64,000 nt of DNA from Cyanobium sp. FACHB-13342 (GTDB lineage Bacteria; Cyanobacteriota; Cyanobacteriia; PCC-6307; Cyanobiaceae): NCBI RefSeq assembly GCF_014697415.1, contig NZ_JACJRT010000004.1, forward strand, positions 1 through 64,000, read 5' to 3'. A program made the position numbers and the translations under genes. Below the pieces are notes generated by a model that was not told where the DNA came from, made no database searches, and worked only from the letters and a program-made list of their open reading frames with translations. Each line of letters starts with the position of its first letter. Position 1 is the first letter of the stretch. Of this stretch, positions 45,767 through 56,227 are shown piece after piece.

Positions 45767-46705
45767 TCAGGCGCTGGTGCGGCTCTGGGGCAGGGTGATG
45801 CCGATGCGCTCCAGCGCTTCGATCACCTCATCGGCTGACTTGGAGCCGAAGTTCTTGATCTCCAGGAGATCTTCGTAGCTGAAGCCCATCAGGTCGGACA
45901 CGGAGTTGACCTGGGCGCGCTTCAGGCAGTTGTAGGCCCGCACCGAGAGGTTGAGCTCTTCGAGGGGAATCTGGGCCTCGGCGGAAGGCTCCGGCTCAAG
46001 GCCAGGCTCCTCCACCATGGTGAGGCTGGCCAGGGGCTGGAACAGGGCGATCAGTTGGTTCGCGGCCTGGGCCATGGCGTCGTCGGGGGTGACGCTGCCG
46101 TTGGTTTCGATCTCCAGGCGCAGCCTTTCGCGGGCGGAGCCGCCCTCACCCACGGCGGTTTCGTCGACGGTGTAATTGACGCGGCGCACCGGTTTGAACA
46201 CCGCATCGATCTGGAGCAGGTCGATGGCACTGGTGTCTTCGCTGTGGCGATCGACGGGCCGGTAGCCCACGCCGCGCTCCACATGCACTTCCATTTCCAG
46301 GCTGTGGCCTTCGGCCACGGTGGCGATCAGCCGGTCGCCGTCGATCACCTGCACCTGGGAGGAGAACTGCAGGTCGGCGGCGGTCACCGTGGCCGGACCA
46401 TTCACCACCAGACGGCCGATCTCCAGTTCGCGATTGCGGCTGTTGACGGAGATCTGCTTGCAGTTGAGCAGGATGTCGAGCACGTCTTCCCGCACACCGG
46501 GCACGGTGGCGTACTCGTGGTTGACACCGGAGATCCGCACGGCGGTGATGGCGCTGCCTTCCAGGCTGCCAATCAGGACGCGCCGGAGGGCGTTGCCGAG
46601 GGTGGTGGCCTGGCCGCGATCGAGCGGGCCGATCAGGAAGGTGCCGGTCTGGGACCGGTCTTCGGCGACCTGGTGCTCAATCCGATCAATTTGGTAGTGC
46701 AGCAC
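45767..46705 (-). CDS. rpoA: DNA-directed RNA polymerase subunit alpha
   Basis: 312 aa from GTG 46705 ([19 protein letters not shown]), the cyanobacterial family start; an earlier in-frame codon gives an unlike extension. The N-domain (dimerisation and assembly) has [23 protein letters not shown]. The linker is acidic, and the C-domain (about 245-305) has [27 protein letters not shown], which contacts UP elements and activators. It lies 56 bp after rpsK. Confidence 0.97.
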   Translation of the reverse strand: MLHYQIDRIEHQVAEDRSQTGTFLIGPLDRGQATTLGNALRRVLIGSLEGSAITAVRISGVNHEYATVPGVREDVLDILLNCKQISVNSRNRELEIGRLVVNGPATVTAADLQFSSQVQVIDGDRLIATVAEGHSLEMEVHVERGVGYRPVDRHSEDTSAIDLLQIDAVFKPVRRVNYTVDETAVGEGGSARERLRLEIETNGSVTPDDAMAQAANQLIALFQPLASLTMVEEPGLEPEPSAEAQIPLEELNLSVRAYNCLKRAQVNSVSDLMGFSYEDLLEIKNFGSKSADEVIEALERIGITLPQSRTSA

Positions 46706-46761
46706 GGTCTGAAGGGTCGAAAGGGTGAAGGAAGCCCCGGGGGCAAGCACGAGACGACGGG

Positions 46762-47154
46762 TCAGACGCGACGGCGCTTGGAGCGACGGCAGCCGTTGTG
46801 GGGCAGCGGCGTCACGTCGCGGATCAGGGTGATTTCCAGGCCGGCGACCTGCAGGGCGCGAATGGCGGTTTCGCGGCCGGAGCCGGGGCCACGCACCAGC
46901 ACTTCGATCTGGCGCATGCCCTGCTCAAGGGCACGGCGGGCAGCGGCCTCGGCGGCGGTCTGGGCGGCGAAGGGGGTGCCCTTGCGGGCTCCCTTGAAAC
47001 CACTGGCGCCGGCGGAGCTCCAGGAGATCACCTCACCGGCCGTGTCGGTGATCGACACGATGGTGTTGTTGAAGGTGCTCTGGATGTGCGCCACGCCGTT
47101 GGGCACGTTGCGCTTCGTTTTCTTGGCGCCGGATTTTTTGGCTGGCTTTGCCAT
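46762..47154 (-). CDS. rpsK: 30S ribosomal protein S11
   Basis: 130 aa, starting [25 protein letters not shown]. Family segments are [30 protein letters not shown] and [16 protein letters not shown], with the terminal [18 protein letters not shown]. It lies on the 30S platform. A 156-bp gap separates it from rpsM; I see no gene or clear site in it. Confidence 0.97.
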   Translation of the reverse strand: MAKPAKKSGAKKTKRNVPNGVAHIQSTFNNTIVSITDTAGEVISWSSAGASGFKGARKGTPFAAQTAAEAAARRALEQGMRQIEVLVRGPGSGRETAIRALQVAGLEITLIRDVTPLPHNGCRRSKRRRV

Positions 47155-47310
47155 GGCGGAAAGGCCTGCTGGTGCAGGAGGTGATCAGAGAACGTGAAGG
47201 GGGTCGCTCTGGTGACGCCGGGAGCTCGAACGGGTGAACTGACCGGAGGGACAGAACCTGAACAGCGGTTGGCGGCAGGGCGAGGGGCAGAGAGAGGAAG
47301 GCGGAACGCC

Positions 47311-47676
47311 TTACTTCTTCTTGCCGGCCACGGTTTTACGGGCACCCCGGCGGGTGCGGGCGTTGGTGCGGGTGCGCTGGCCACGCACGGGCAGGCCCAT
47401 GCGGTGACGCCGGCCGCGGAGGCAGCCGATGTCCTGCAGACGCTTGAGGGCCATGCCCTCCTGGCGGCGCAGGTCGCCCTCCAGGGTGAAGCTCTCGGCG
47501 GCGCCCCGCAGCTTCTGGACGTCGGCGTCGCTGAGGTCCTTCACCCGGATGTCCGGGTTGACCCCGGACTTGGCCAGGATCTTCTGGGCACGGGTGAGAC
47601 CGATGCCATACACATAGGTGAGGGCGATCTCAACGCGCTTTTCGCGAGGGATATCAACGCCGGCAATCCGAGCCAC
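47311..47676 (-). CDS. rpsM: 30S ribosomal protein S13
   Basis: 121 aa from GTG 47676 ([26 protein letters not shown]); no ATG is available at the family start. The C-terminal tail [23 protein letters not shown] contacts tRNA in the decoding region. It lies 95 bp after rpmJ. Confidence 0.96.
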   Translation of the reverse strand: MARIAGVDIPREKRVEIALTYVYGIGLTRAQKILAKSGVNPDIRVKDLSDADVQKLRGAAESFTLEGDLRRQEGMALKRLQDIGCLRGRRHRMGLPVRGQRTRTNARTRRGARKTVAGKKK

Positions 47677-47771
47677 GTGGGAAATCGATGAGGGGGCAGG
47701 AGGCCCCGCCGAGGCGGAGCGGGAAGGAAGGGTTGGGCAGCTGGCCCCCAGGCGGGGCTGGCCGGGGCTGG

Positions 47772-47885
47772 TCAGCCCTGGCGCTGCTTGTGCTTGGGAT
47801 TGGTGCAGATCACCATCACCCGGCCATGGCGACGGATCACCCGGCACTTGTCGCACATCTTCTTGACTGAGGCACGCACCTTCAT
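47772..47885 (-). CDS. rpmJ: 50S ribosomal protein L36
   Basis: 37 aa, starting [21 protein letters not shown]. It carries the zinc ribbon ligands Cys11, Cys14, Cys27 and the terminal histidine (CxxC...C...H). It is the smallest ribosomal protein. It lies 64 bp after adk, and no infA gene intervenes as it does in some other cyanobacteria. Confidence 0.97.
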   Translation of the reverse strand: MKVRASVKKMCDKCRVIRRHGRVMVICTNPKHKQRQG

Positions 47886-47949
47886 GGGCGTTGTGCTCTC
47901 CGAATTTGCAAACCGACAACCTACCACACGGGTCAACGCCCTCCTGGAC

Positions 47950-48510
47950 TCAACCCAGCAGGCCGGTGATGCGCGCGGCGATCTCATCCACCAGGCCGTT
48001 GGCCTCTACGGCCTGGAGCAGCCCCTTCTCCTCGTAATAGCGGATCAGGGGGGCCGTCTGCTCGCGATAGACCTCCAGGCGGTGACGGATCACGGCTTCG
48101 TTGTCGTCGGCGCGGCCCCGGGCCAGCAGGCGCTGGATCAGCACGGCGTCATCGAGTTCCATCAGCACCACCAGGTCGATCGGTTGCTGCAGCTCGTCGA
48201 GCAGGGCGCCCAGGGCTTCGGCCTGGGCGCGGTTGCGCGGGAAGCCGTCGAGCAGCCAGCCGCCGCCGCCGCTGGCCGCCTGCGCTTCCAGGCGGCTGCG
48301 CACGATGGCCAGCACCAGCGCATCGCTCACCAGTTCCCCGCGGGCCATCACCGCTTCGGCTTCCTGGCCGAGGGCGCTGCCGGCGGCCACTTCAGCCCGC
48401 AGCAGATCGCCGGTGGAGAGGTGAAGCAGGTTGTGGCCTGCGGCCAGCTGCTGGGCCTGGGTGCCCTTGCCGGCTCCGGGGGGGCCGAGGAACAGGAGAC
48501 GTTGCTTCAT
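47950..48510 (-). CDS. adk: Adenylate kinase
   Basis: 186 aa. The P-loop GPPGAGKGT lies at residues 9-17, with TGDLLR and DGFPRN further on. It is the short form with a trimmed LID ([19 protein letters not shown]) and no zinc cysteines. It interconverts ATP+AMP and 2 ADP. It lies 55 bp after secY; secY-adk is the classic spc-operon pairing. Confidence 0.96.
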   Translation of the reverse strand: MKQRLLFLGPPGAGKGTQAQQLAAGHNLLHLSTGDLLRAEVAAGSALGQEAEAVMARGELVSDALVLAIVRSRLEAQAASGGGGWLLDGFPRNRAQAEALGALLDELQQPIDLVVLMELDDAVLIQRLLARGRADDNEAVIRHRLEVYREQTAPLIRYYEEKGLLQAVEANGLVDEIAARITGLLG

Positions 48511-48565
48511 GGCAGGGGAGGAAGCGGGGATGGAGACGGAGAAGGGAGGACCGGAGTGCGGCGCA

Positions 48566-49885
48566 TCACTGCCGCACCATGCCCTCGTAGCGCTGGGAGA
48601 TCACGTAGGTCTGCACCTGCTTGGCGGTGTCGATTGCCACCCCCACCAGGATCAGCAGGGAGGTGGCGCCCAAGCCCTGGAAGGTGCGCACCTGGGTGGC
48701 ACCCTCTACGGCGGAGGGGATGATCGCCACGGCGCCGAGGAAGACGCCGCCCAACAGGGTGAGCCTGTTCTGCACGCCGCTGAGATAGTTCGCCGTAGCC
48801 GAGCCTGGGCGAACTCCTGGGATCGCCACGCCACTGCGTTTGAGGTTGGTGGCAATGTCCACCGGATTGACGGTGAGCGAGGCGTAGAAGAAGCCGAAGC
48901 CGCAGATCAGGGCAAAGAACACCAGGGCGTAGAGCCAGGGGGTGCTGCTGTTGGGGTTGAGGTAGCCCGCCAACTGGATCAGCCAGGGGCTGCGGGTGAG
49001 GTTGGCGATCGTGAGCGGCAGGAACACCACCGCCGAGGCGAAAATGATCGGCATCACGCCGCCGGCGTTGAGCTTGAGCGGCAGGTAGCTCTGGCGTGCG
49101 GAGAGCATGCCCGCCCCGCCCACTTGGCGCTTGGCGCTCACGATCGGGATCCGGCGGTTGCCCTCCTGCACGAAGATGATTCCCACGATCGTGAGCAGGA
49201 AGACCAGCACCAGCACCACGATGCCGCCGACGGTGCTGCGGTCTCCGCTCTGGGCCAGCTCGATGGTGGAGCCCAGCGCCTTGGGCAAGGTGGCCACGAT
49301 GTTCACGAAGATCACCAGGGAGGCCCCTTGGCCGATGCCCCGCTCGGTGATCACCTCACTGATCCACATCACCACCATGGAGCCGGTCACCAGGGCCAGG
49401 GCTGTCTGGATGACGAACACAGGCTCCGAGAGTCCTTCGGTGGCGTACTGCCGCAGGATCAGGGCAAACACCAGGCTCTGCAGGATGCCCCAGCCCAGGG
49501 CGACATAACGGGTGATCTGGGCGATCTTGCGGCGGCCGGCCTCGCCTTCGTTCTTCTGGAGGTCTTCCAGCTGGGGCAGGGCTGCGGTGAGCAGCTGGAT
49601 GATGATCGAGGCGTTGATGAAGGGCAGGATCCCGAGGGCGAAAATCCCCAGGGTGGAGAGGCCGCCTCCGGTGAAGATGTCGAGGAAGCCGATCAGCTGG
49701 CCGCCACGGGAGAGGAACTCCTGGAAGGCCACCCGGTCGATGCCGGGCATCGGGATGTAGATGCCAAGCCGCACCAGCAGCAGCAGGCCGAGGGTGGTGA
49801 GCACCCGGTCGCGCAGGCCCTTCGACTGGATCAGTTGGCTGAGAATTTCCCCAGCACTGGGGTTGCGACCCCGGCTAACAAGCAT
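48566..49885 (-). CDS. secY: Preprotein translocase subunit SecY
   Basis: 439 aa, ten membrane helices, starting MLVSRGRNPSAGEILSQLIQSKGLRDRVL. Family segments are LGIYIPMPGID, GILPFINASIIIQLL (plug/lateral-gate region) and RRIPI...KRQVGG (cytoplasmic loop 5). It forms the SecYEG channel; in cyanobacteria one SecY serves both plasma and thylakoid membranes. It lies 102 bp after rplO, with a terminator-like hairpin in the gap. Confidence 0.97.
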   Translation of the reverse strand: MLVSRGRNPSAGEILSQLIQSKGLRDRVLTTLGLLLLVRLGIYIPMPGIDRVAFQEFLSRGGQLIGFLDIFTGGGLSTLGIFALGILPFINASIIIQLLTAALPQLEDLQKNEGEAGRRKIAQITRYVALGWGILQSLVFALILRQYATEGLSEPVFVIQTALALVTGSMVVMWISEVITERGIGQGASLVIFVNIVATLPKALGSTIELAQSGDRSTVGGIVVLVLVFLLTIVGIIFVQEGNRRIPIVSAKRQVGGAGMLSARQSYLPLKLNAGGVMPIIFASAVVFLPLTIANLTRSPWLIQLAGYLNPNSSTPWLYALVFFALICGFGFFYASLTVNPVDIATNLKRSGVAIPGVRPGSATANYLSGVQNRLTLLGGVFLGAVAIIPSAVEGATQVRTFQGLGATSLLILVGVAIDTAKQVQTYVISQRYEGMVRQ

Positions 49886-49905
49886 GGCGGCGTGTGGTGG
49901 GCATG

Positions 49906-49955
49906 AAAAAACCGCCCGCCGGACTCTGGGAACGATCCCCGAATCCGCTGGACGG
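49906..49955 (-). terminator. Terminator-like hairpin between rplO and secY
   Basis: On the minus strand CCGTCCAGCGGATTC pairs with GAGTCCGGCGGGCGG (13 of 15 pairs, two of them G-U) around a loop that itself holds GGGG/CCC, followed by six T residues. The T run ends 20 nt before the secY ATG. It looks like a full intrinsic terminator placed inside an operon, which suggests attenuation or partial termination. Confidence 0.8.
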
Positions 49956-49987
49956 CTCAGACCTTAGGGCGGAGGGCCCCAAGGGGA

Positions 49988-50437
49988 TCAGATGACTTCG
50001 CAGCTGCCACCGGCAGCTTCGATCTTGGCGCGGGCGCTGGCGGTGAAGGCAGCCGCCTGCACGGTCAGCTTGACCTTGAGGTCCCCGTTGCCCAGCACCT
50101 TCAGGGGGTGCTTGGGGCTTGTGACCAGGCCGTCCTTGACCAGGGAATCGAGGCTCACGGTGCTGCCGGCTTTGCAGTCGGCCAGCTTGGCCACGTTGAT
50201 GATCGTGAATTCCTTCTGGTTGACCAGCTCAAAGTGCTTGAGCTTGGGGATGCGCCGGTAGAGGGGCATCTGGCCGCCCTCGAAGCCGGGCCGGGTGGGG
50301 CGACCGGAGCGGGACTTCTGGCCGCGCATGCCGAAACCGCAGCTGGCGCCCTGGCCGGCGGCGATGCCGCGGCCCTTGCGGAGCTTGCGGCGTCGGGCGC
50401 CGGCGTTGGGTTTCAGCGACTGGAGATTGATGCTCAT
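49988..50437 (-). CDS. rplO: 50S ribosomal protein L15
   Basis: 149 aa, starting [45 protein letters not shown], the basic glycine-rich L15 N-terminus that threads into 23S rRNA. The C-terminal part has [25 protein letters not shown]. It lies 9 bp after rpsE. Confidence 0.97.
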   Translation of the reverse strand: MSINLQSLKPNAGARRRKLRKGRGIAAGQGASCGFGMRGQKSRSGRPTRPGFEGGQMPLYRRIPKLKHFELVNQKEFTIINVAKLADCKAGSTVSLDSLVKDGLVTSPKHPLKVLGNGDLKVKLTVQAAAFTASARAKIEAAGGSCEVI

Positions 50438-50446
50438 GGCGAGGCC

Positions 50447-51103
50447 TCAGGAGTAGATCTGCTCAAGGGAGATGCCCCGCTCCTTGGCGGTCTCCTTGTG
50501 GGTCCGCAGGGCGGACAGGGCCTCCATCGCAGCGCGGGCGTTGTTCAGGGGGGTCTTGGAGCCGAGGCGCTTGGCCAGGACGTTCTTGATGCCGGCCAGT
50601 TCGAGCACCGTGCGGATCGAGCCCCCCGCGATCACACCGGTACCGGGGGCGGCCGGGCGGATCAGCACGCTGGCGGCGCCATCGCGGCCGTTGCTGAGGG
50701 TCGGGATGGAGCTGTGGCGGGTGAGGGGCACCTTCACCAGGTGCTTCTTGCCATCGGCCACGCCCTTGCGGACGGCACCGATCACATCGCCGGCCTTGCC
50801 GACGCCCACGCCCACCTGGCCCTTCTCGTTGCCGACGACAACGATGGCCCGGAAGCTCATCTTCTTGCCGCCTTTCACGGTCTTGGAGACGCGGCGGATT
50901 TGCACCACCCGCTCCTGCCATTCGGAGTCGCGCTCTTGACCGCCGCGACGGTTGTCGCGCCCGCGGCCCCCACCGCGGCGGCTGTCGCCACCCCGGCCCT
51001 CACCGCGGCCACCCCGGCGTTCCTGCTGGCCTTCGGCCGCTGCAGGCACATCCGATGCGGCCGGAATGTCGTTGGACTGAACTTGATCGTTGGTTTCGGT
51101 CAT
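50447..51103 (-). CDS. rpsE: 30S ribosomal protein S5 with RGG-rich N-terminal extension
   Basis: 218 aa against about 170 in most bacteria. Residues 66-218 are the S5 core ([66 protein letters not shown]). Residues 1-65 are an added low-complexity region with [20 protein letters not shown], similar to RNA-binding RGG boxes. S5 shapes the mRNA entry and decoding accuracy region of the 30S subunit. From memory, marine picocyanobacterial S5 proteins share such an extension, whereas Synechocystis does not. It lies 14 bp after rplR. Confidence 0.96.
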   Translation of the reverse strand: MTETNDQVQSNDIPAASDVPAAAEGQQERRGGRGEGRGGDSRRGGGRGRDNRRGGQERDSEWQERVVQIRRVSKTVKGGKKMSFRAIVVVGNEKGQVGVGVGKAGDVIGAVRKGVADGKKHLVKVPLTRHSSIPTLSNGRDGAASVLIRPAAPGTGVIAGGSIRTVLELAGIKNVLAKRLGSKTPLNNARAAMEALSALRTHKETAKERGISLEQIYS

Positions 51104-51117
51104 GGTGAGAGCAGGGA

Positions 51118-51483
51118 TCAGAACTGAAGGCCCGCTTCCCGGGCGGCGTCAGCCAGGGCCTTGACCCGGCCGTGGTACAGGTTGCCGCCGCGATCGAAGA
51201 CCACCTGCTGGATGCCCTTGGCAAGGGCCCGTTTGGCAACCAGCTCACCCACGGCCACGGAGGCATCGCAGGTGGCGCTGGTGGTGAGGCTGGTGCGCAG
51301 GTCCTTGTCGAGGGTCGATGCCGCACAGAGGGTGTTCTGGGCGTCGTCGTCGATGACCTGGGCGTAGATGTGGTTGTTGGAGCGGAACACGGCGAGCCTG
51401 GGACGGGCAGCCGTGCCAGTGAGCTGGCGACGCAGGCGGCGGTGACGCTTCTGGGTCTGCTGTTTGCGGGAGATGGAAGACAT
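51118..51483 (-). CDS. rplR: 50S ribosomal protein L18
   Basis: 121 aa, starting [46 protein letters not shown]. The terminal [25 protein letters not shown] is standard. L18 binds 5S rRNA with L5. It lies 32 bp after rplF. Confidence 0.97.
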   Translation of the reverse strand: MSSISRKQQTQKRHRRLRRQLTGTAARPRLAVFRSNNHIYAQVIDDDAQNTLCAASTLDKDLRTSLTTSATCDASVAVGELVAKRALAKGIQQVVFDRGGNLYHGRVKALADAAREAGLQF

Positions 51484-51515
51484 GGCGATACAGGGTAACG
51501 ACGCTCAGGCAGACC

Positions 51516-52055
51516 TCATTTCTTACCGGTCTTACCGGCCTTGCGCAGGATGCGCTCACCCTCGTACTTGATGCCCTTGCCCTTGTAGGGCTCGGGCGGA
51601 CGAATGGCGCGCACCTTGGCAGCTTCGTTGCCCACCAGTTCCTTGTTGGCCCCGGAGACCAGCACGGTGGTGTTGCCCTCAACGGCGAAGGTGACGCCCT
51701 CGGGGGGCACCATCTCCACCTGGTGGCTGTAGCCGGCAGAGACCACCAGCTTTTTGCCCTGGACGGCGGCGCGGTAGCCCACACCGACGATTTCCAGCTT
51801 GCGGGTGTAGCCCTGGCTGACGCCTTCCACCATGTTGGCGACGAGCGTGCGGCAGAGACCGTGGCGCTCACGGGAGCGGCGCGTTTCGCTGCTGGGGCTC
51901 ACCACCAGGGTGTTGCCGTCCTGGGAGATCTGCACCCCATCGGGCAGGGTGCGGCTGAGTTCGCCCTTCGGGCCCTTCACGGTGACGGCCAGGCCATTGA
52001 GGCTGACGCTCACCTTGTCGGGGAGGGGAATCGGCGCTTTACCAATACGAGACAT
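51516..52055 (-). CDS. rplF: 50S ribosomal protein L6
   Basis: 179 aa, starting [40 protein letters not shown]. The two repeated alpha/beta domains are followed by the [28 protein letters not shown] tail near the factor-binding site. It lies 17 bp after rpsH. Confidence 0.97.
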   Translation of the reverse strand: MSRIGKAPIPLPDKVSVSLNGLAVTVKGPKGELSRTLPDGVQISQDGNTLVVSPSSETRRSRERHGLCRTLVANMVEGVSQGYTRKLEIVGVGYRAAVQGKKLVVSAGYSHQVEMVPPEGVTFAVEGNTTVLVSGANKELVGNEAAKVRAIRPPEPYKGKGIKYEGERILRKAGKTGKK

Positions 52056-52072
52056 GGATCAACCTCCCAGGA

Positions 52073-52474
52073 TCAGTAGACGTAGCAGAGCACTTCGCCA
52101 CCGACACCCTGCTTGCGGGCGTCGCGGTCGCTCATCACTCCCTTGGAGGTGGAGATGATGGCCACTCCCAGGCCGCCCAACACTTTGGGCAGCTGGCGAT
52201 TGTTCTTGTAGATGCGCAGGCCTGGCTTGCTGACCCGCTGCACGGAGCGGATCGTCGGCTGGCGGTGCTTGCCGCTGTACTTGAGCTCGACAACCAGGTG
52301 CTTCTGCACGCCCTCACCTTCTTCGGTGATGGCGGCGATGAAGCCCTCCTGCTGCAACACGTTGGCGATGTTGCGCACCAGACGGGAAGCAGGGATCTTG
52401 GTGGTCTCGTGACGCTTCTCACTCGCATTGCGGATGCGGGTGAGCATGTCGGAAATCGGGTCGTGATTGGCCAT
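52073..52474 (-). CDS. rpsH: 30S ribosomal protein S8
   Basis: 133 aa, starting [23 protein letters not shown] and ending [28 protein letters not shown]8 binds 16S helix 21; in E. coli it represses the spc operon at the rplE start. It lies 19 bp after rplE. Confidence 0.97.
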   Translation of the reverse strand: MANHDPISDMLTRIRNASEKRHETTKIPASRLVRNIANVLQQEGFIAAITEEGEGVQKHLVVELKYSGKHRQPTIRSVQRVSKPGLRIYKNNRQLPKVLGGLGVAIISTSKGVMSDRDARKQGVGGEVLCYVY

Positions 52475-52493
52475 GGTCGGGTCCGAAGAGGGC

Positions 52494-53033
52494 TCAGTTG
52501 CTGCGGAACGGCATTCCCATCTCGCGGAGGAGGGCCCGGCCCTCTTCGTCGTTACGGGCGTTGGTCACGATCGTGACGTCCATACCTCGGATCGCATCGA
52601 TTTTGTCGAAGGAGATCTCGGGGAAGATGATTTGCTCGCGGATTCCCAGGGTGTAGTTCCCCCGACCGTCAAAGCTCTTGGGGCTCACGCCGCGGAAGTC
52701 GCGGATGCGAGGCAGGGCCAGGTGAATCAGGCGCTCCAGGAAGGCGTACATCCGCTCGCCCCGGAGGGTGACGGCCACGCCGATCGGCATGCCCTGACGG
52801 ATCTTGAAGCCGGCGATGGCCTTTTTGGCCCGGGTCACCACCACCTTCTGGCCGGTGATCGTGGCCAGCTCGGTGATCGAGGCCTCAAGGGCCTTGGCGT
52901 TCTGGGCGGCCTCGCCGAGGCCCCGGTTGACGGTGACTTTCACCACCTTCGGGACTTCGTGGATGTTGGAGAGATTCAGCTCCTTGAGGAGTTTCGGTTG
53001 AATCGTCTCCCGGTAGCGCTGTTTCAGTGACAT
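52494..53033 (-). CDS. rplE: 50S ribosomal protein L5
   Basis: 179 aa, starting [41 protein letters not shown]. The [28 protein letters not shown] tail is typical. It binds 5S rRNA and contacts the P-site tRNA. An 84-bp gap separates it from rplX, somewhat long for this cluster; nothing clear is visible there. Confidence 0.97.
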   Translation of the reverse strand: MSLKQRYRETIQPKLLKELNLSNIHEVPKVVKVTVNRGLGEAAQNAKALEASITELATITGQKVVVTRAKKAIAGFKIRQGMPIGVAVTLRGERMYAFLERLIHLALPRIRDFRGVSPKSFDGRGNYTLGIREQIIFPEISFDKIDAIRGMDVTIVTNARNDEEGRALLREMGMPFRSN

Positions 53034-53117
53034 GACGGGGGAGGGGTTGCGCTTCTGGTCGGGGTCAGAAGGCGGACAGGGAACGGGAGAAAGGTGAAGG
53101 AAGGAAGAAGCAGGAGA

Positions 53118-53474
53118 TCAATCCAGAACTTCGCCGGTTTTTTTCAGCCGACGCTTCTTGGTGCCATCCTTTTCCACCACGATCTCCACCCGGCTGGCCA
53201 CCTGTTTGGTGGTGGAGTAGAGCATCACATTGGAGGCGTGCACGGAGGCTTCCTCCGTGACGATCCGGCCGGATTCGCCTTCCTGGGTGGGTTTGACGTG
53301 GCGGGTGCGGAGGTTGATGCCCTGCACCACCACCCGGTTGTCGTAGGGCAGGGTGCGGAGCACTTCGCCGGTCTTGCCCTTGTCCTTGCCAGCGATCACC
53401 TGAACGGTGTCGCCTTTCTTGAGGCGCATTTTGATGCGCTCAGGGGACTTGGCTTTGGGGGTTGCGGTGGCCAT
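53118..53474 (-). CDS. rplX: 50S ribosomal protein L24
   Basis: 118 aa. The KOW motif is [25 protein letters not shown] (from about residue 16), then [22 protein letters not shown]24 starts 50S assembly near the exit tunnel. It lies one base after rplN, so coupling is likely. Confidence 0.97.
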   Translation of the reverse strand: MATATPKAKSPERIKMRLKKGDTVQVIAGKDKGKTGEVLRTLPYDNRVVVQGINLRTRHVKPTQEGESGRIVTEEASVHASNVMLYSTTKQVASRVEIVVEKDGTKKRRLKKTGEVLD

Positions 53475-53475
53475 C

Positions 53476-53841
53476 TCAGATCACCTCCGGGGCGAGGGAC
53501 ACAATCTTGGTGAAGTTGCGCTCGCGCAGCTCCCGGGCCACGGGCCCGAAGACGCGGGTGCCCTTGGGGTTGTTGTCGTTGCCCAGGATCACGGCGGCGT
53601 TGTCGTCGAACCGGATTGAGTTGCCCGTGTCGCGGCGCAGGGTGGCCTTGGTGCGGACCACAACGGCCTTGACCACGTCCGACTTCTTCACGCCCATGTT
53701 GGGCATGGCGTCTTTGACGGCTGCAACGATCACATCACCCACGTGGGCGTAGCGACGGTTGGTACCGAGCACCCGGATGCACTGGATGCGCTTGGCGCCG
53801 CTGTTATCAGCGACGTTCAGAAAGGTTTCCTGTTGGATCAT
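53476..53841 (-). CDS. rplN: 50S ribosomal protein L14
   Basis: 121 aa, starting [26 protein letters not shown], with [14 protein letters not shown] and [27 protein letters not shown]14 lies at the subunit interface and is the RsfS target in other bacteria. It lies 12 bp after rpsQ. Confidence 0.97.
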   Translation of the reverse strand: MIQQETFLNVADNSGAKRIQCIRVLGTNRRYAHVGDVIVAAVKDAMPNMGVKKSDVVKAVVVRTKATLRRDTGNSIRFDDNAAVILGNDNNPKGTRVFGPVARELRERNFTKIVSLAPEVI

Positions 53842-53853
53842 TGGGGGTTGTCC

Positions 53854-54105
53854 TCAACCGACGGTGGTGTTGGTGAGAACTTCAGCCACGGTCCAGCGCT
53901 TGGTGCGGCTGAGCGGGCGGGTCTCGGTGATGCGAACCCGGTCGCCCACTTTGCAGCTGTTCGCTTCGTCGTGGGCTTTGTAACGGGTGGTGCGGCTGAC
54001 CGTCTTTTGATAGATGGGGTGGGGGAAGCGGTTTTCCACCGCCACCACCACCGTTTTGTCCATCTTGTCGCTGACGACGGTGCCGACCCTTTCCTTGAGT
54101 GCCAT
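53854..54105 (-). CDS. rpsQ: 30S ribosomal protein S17
   Basis: 83 aa, starting [39 protein letters not shown], with an OB-fold and the [19 protein letters not shown] segment. It binds the 5' domain of 16S rRNA. It lies 17 bp after rpmC. Confidence 0.97.
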   Translation of the reverse strand: MALKERVGTVVSDKMDKTVVVAVENRFPHPIYQKTVSRTTRYKAHDEANSCKVGDRVRITETRPLSRTKRWTVAEVLTNTTVG

Positions 54106-54122
54106 GGGATCGAGGGGGGGTA

Positions 54123-54347
54123 TCAGGAGGCTGAATCAGCCGTGGCGGCGGAGCGCAGTTGCTCCTTCTGCACCGTCAGCAGGTGGGCCAGCTTGATGCG
54201 GGCTTCCTTGAAACGGTGCGGGTTTTCCAGGCGGCGGGTGGCCTGCTGGAAGCGCAGCTCAAACAGCTCGCGCCGGGTGGCGTTGACCTGTTCGTTGATT
54301 TGGTCACCGCTGAGCTTGCGCACGTCGGCGATGTTGGGTCTTGCCAT
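54123..54347 (-). CDS. rpmC: 50S ribosomal protein L29
   Basis: 74 aa. A two-helix protein with [33 protein letters not shown]29 lies next to the exit tunnel and forms part of the trigger-factor and SRP platform with L23. It lies 4 bp after rplP. Confidence 0.96.
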   Translation of the reverse strand: MARPNIADVRKLSGDQINEQVNATRRELFELRFQQATRRLENPHRFKEARIKLAHLLTVQKEQLRSAATADSAS

Positions 54348-54351
54348 TGGA

Positions 54352-54795
54352 TCAGGCCTCCACAGGGGCTGCAGTGTCCTGATCCGCCAGGCTCAGGAAT
54401 TTGGTCTTCAGGGGGAGCTTGTATTGCGCCAGGCGCATGGCTTCCTTGGCGATTTCGGGGGTGATTTCGGCACCCCCCATCTCGAACAGAATCCGACCCG
54501 GCTTGATGACGGCCACCCAGAATTCCGGGTTGCCCTTACCGGAACCCATTCGGGTTTCGGCGGCGCGCATGGTGACGGGCTTGTCGGGGAAGATCCGGAT
54601 CCAGATCTTGCCGCCCCGCTTGACGTGGCGGGTCATGGCTCGGCGGCTGGCCTCAATCTGGCGGGAGGTGATCCAGCCACATTCCTGGGCCTGCAGGGCA
54701 AACTCACCGAAGGCAATGGTGTTGCCGCGGGTGGCGACACCGCGCATGCGGCCTCGCTGTTGCTTGCGGAATTTGACGCGTCGTGGACTCAGCAT
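54352..54795 (-). CDS. rplP: 50S ribosomal protein L16
   Basis: 147 aa, starting [36 protein letters not shown]. The segment [38 protein letters not shown] is characteristic. L16 organises the A-site tRNA region. It lies 16 bp after rpsC. Confidence 0.97.
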   Translation of the reverse strand: MLSPRRVKFRKQQRGRMRGVATRGNTIAFGEFALQAQECGWITSRQIEASRRAMTRHVKRGGKIWIRIFPDKPVTMRAAETRMGSGKGNPEFWVAVIKPGRILFEMGGAEITPEIAKEAMRLAQYKLPLKTKFLSLADQDTAAPVEA

Positions 54796-54811
54796 GGTTC
54801 AGGGCTCCTGA

Positions 54812-55540
54812 TCACTCTTTGTTAGAGCGGTCTTCAAACTGTTGCGGCTGCCGGCTGGTCCGGCGGCGGGGGGCAGCACCCACGGGCAGCTGCTCTTTCT
54901 GGCCAGGCAGCACCTCGCCCTTGAACACCCACACCTTGATGCCGAGCACCCCATAGGTGGTGCTGGCCAACTTGGTGGCGTAGTCGATGTCGGCGCGCAG
55001 GGTGTGCAGGGGCACACGACCTTCGCGGGTCCATTCGGTACGGGCGATTTCGGCGCCGTTGAGGCGGCCGGCCACCATGATCTTCAGACCGAGCACGCCA
55101 GCCCGTTGGGCCCGTTGCACGGCCATGCGCATGACGCGGCGGAAGGCAACCCGCTTTTCCAGTTGCTGGGCGATGTATTCGGCCAGCAGGAAGGCGTCGG
55201 CGTCGACCCGCTCGACTTCCACCACGTTGATGCGCACCTGACGGTTGGCATCGCCGAGGGTTTTTTGGATGCCGGCACGCAGCTCCTCAATGCCGCTGCC
55301 CTGGCGGCCAACAAGAACGCCCGGACGGGCGGTCTTGAGTTCGACCTCCAGTTGGTCGGCCTTGCGGGCGATCAGCACATCGCTGATGCCGGCAGCGCCG
55401 TACTTCTTGTGGACGAACTTGCGGATCCGATCGTCCTCCTGGAGGAGGGTTGGATAGGTCTTGCTGGGGGCGTACCAACGCGAGCGGTGATCCTGGGTAA
55501 TCCCCAGGCGCAGGCCGGTTGGATGGATCTTGTGTCCCAT
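54812..55540 (-). CDS. rpsC: 30S ribosomal protein S3
   Basis: 242 aa, starting [24 protein letters not shown]. The KH domain contains [12 protein letters not shown], and the C-domain contains [28 protein letters not shown]3 forms the mRNA entry helicase with S4 and S5. It lies 18 bp after rplV. Confidence 0.97.
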   Translation of the reverse strand: MGHKIHPTGLRLGITQDHRSRWYAPSKTYPTLLQEDDRIRKFVHKKYGAAGISDVLIARKADQLEVELKTARPGVLVGRQGSGIEELRAGIQKTLGDANRQVRINVVEVERVDADAFLLAEYIAQQLEKRVAFRRVMRMAVQRAQRAGVLGLKIMVAGRLNGAEIARTEWTREGRVPLHTLRADIDYATKLASTTYGVLGIKVWVFKGEVLPGQKEQLPVGAAPRRRTSRQPQQFEDRSNKE

Positions 55541-55558
55541 CGGTCGGTGTCCTCGGGG

Positions 55559-55912
55559 TCAGGCGGAAGGCGCCACAGCAATGCTGATGTGGCAGGTTTG
55601 TTTTTTGATCGCGTAGGCACGACCCTGGGCGCGGGGGCGGAACCGCTTCAGGGAGGGGCCCATGTCGGCGTTCGCCGCAGCGATCACCAGGGTGGAGGGG
55701 TCGAGGCCGAGGTTGTGCTCGGCGTTGGCCACCGCCGACCGCAGCACCTTGGTGATGGGGCCAGTGGAGCGGTAGGGCATGAACTCGAGCATGATCAGGG
55801 CCTCGCGGTAGCTGCGGCCACGGATCTGATCGAGAACCCGCCGCACCTTGGACACGGAACCGCGGATGTAGCGACCGTGGGCGAGGGCCTGGTTGGAAGG
55901 GGTGTTTGCCAT
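55559..55912 (-). CDS. rplV: 50S ribosomal protein L22
   Basis: 117 aa, with a beta-hairpin loop reaching the exit tunnel ([31 protein letters not shown]) and helices around [27 protein letters not shown]. It lies 4 bp after rpsS. Confidence 0.97.
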   Translation of the reverse strand: MANTPSNQALAHGRYIRGSVSKVRRVLDQIRGRSYREALIMLEFMPYRSTGPITKVLRSAVANAEHNLGLDPSTLVIAAANADMGPSLKRFRPRAQGRAYAIKKQTCHISIAVAPSA

Positions 55913-55916
55913 AGCG

Positions 55917-56192
55917 TCAGCGGCCTCCTTTCTTGTCCTTGATGTGGCCCCGGAAGGTGCGGGTGGGGGCGAATTCCCCGAGCTTGTGGCCCACCATCTG
56001 TTCCGTCACGTAGACGGGAACGTGGGATTTGCCGTTGTGAACGGCAATGGTGTGGCCGATCATCATCGGCAGGATGGTGGAAGCCCGTGACCAGGTCTTG
56101 ATCACGGACTTGTCATCGGCGACGTTTTGCTTTTCAACCTTCCGCAGAAGGCTGTCGGCAACAAACGGTCCTTTTTTGAGTGAACGTCCCAT
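55917..56192 (-). CDS. rpsS: 30S ribosomal protein S19
   Basis: 91 aa, starting [23 protein letters not shown], with [40 protein letters not shown]. It partners S13 in the 30S head. It lies 35 bp after rplB. Confidence 0.97.
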   Translation of the reverse strand: MGRSLKKGPFVADSLLRKVEKQNVADDKSVIKTWSRASTILPMMIGHTIAVHNGKSHVPVYVTEQMVGHKLGEFAPTRTFRGHIKDKKGGR

Positions 56193-56227
56193 GGCGGATT
56201 AAGCGAACAGCAAAGCGGTGTGGATCA

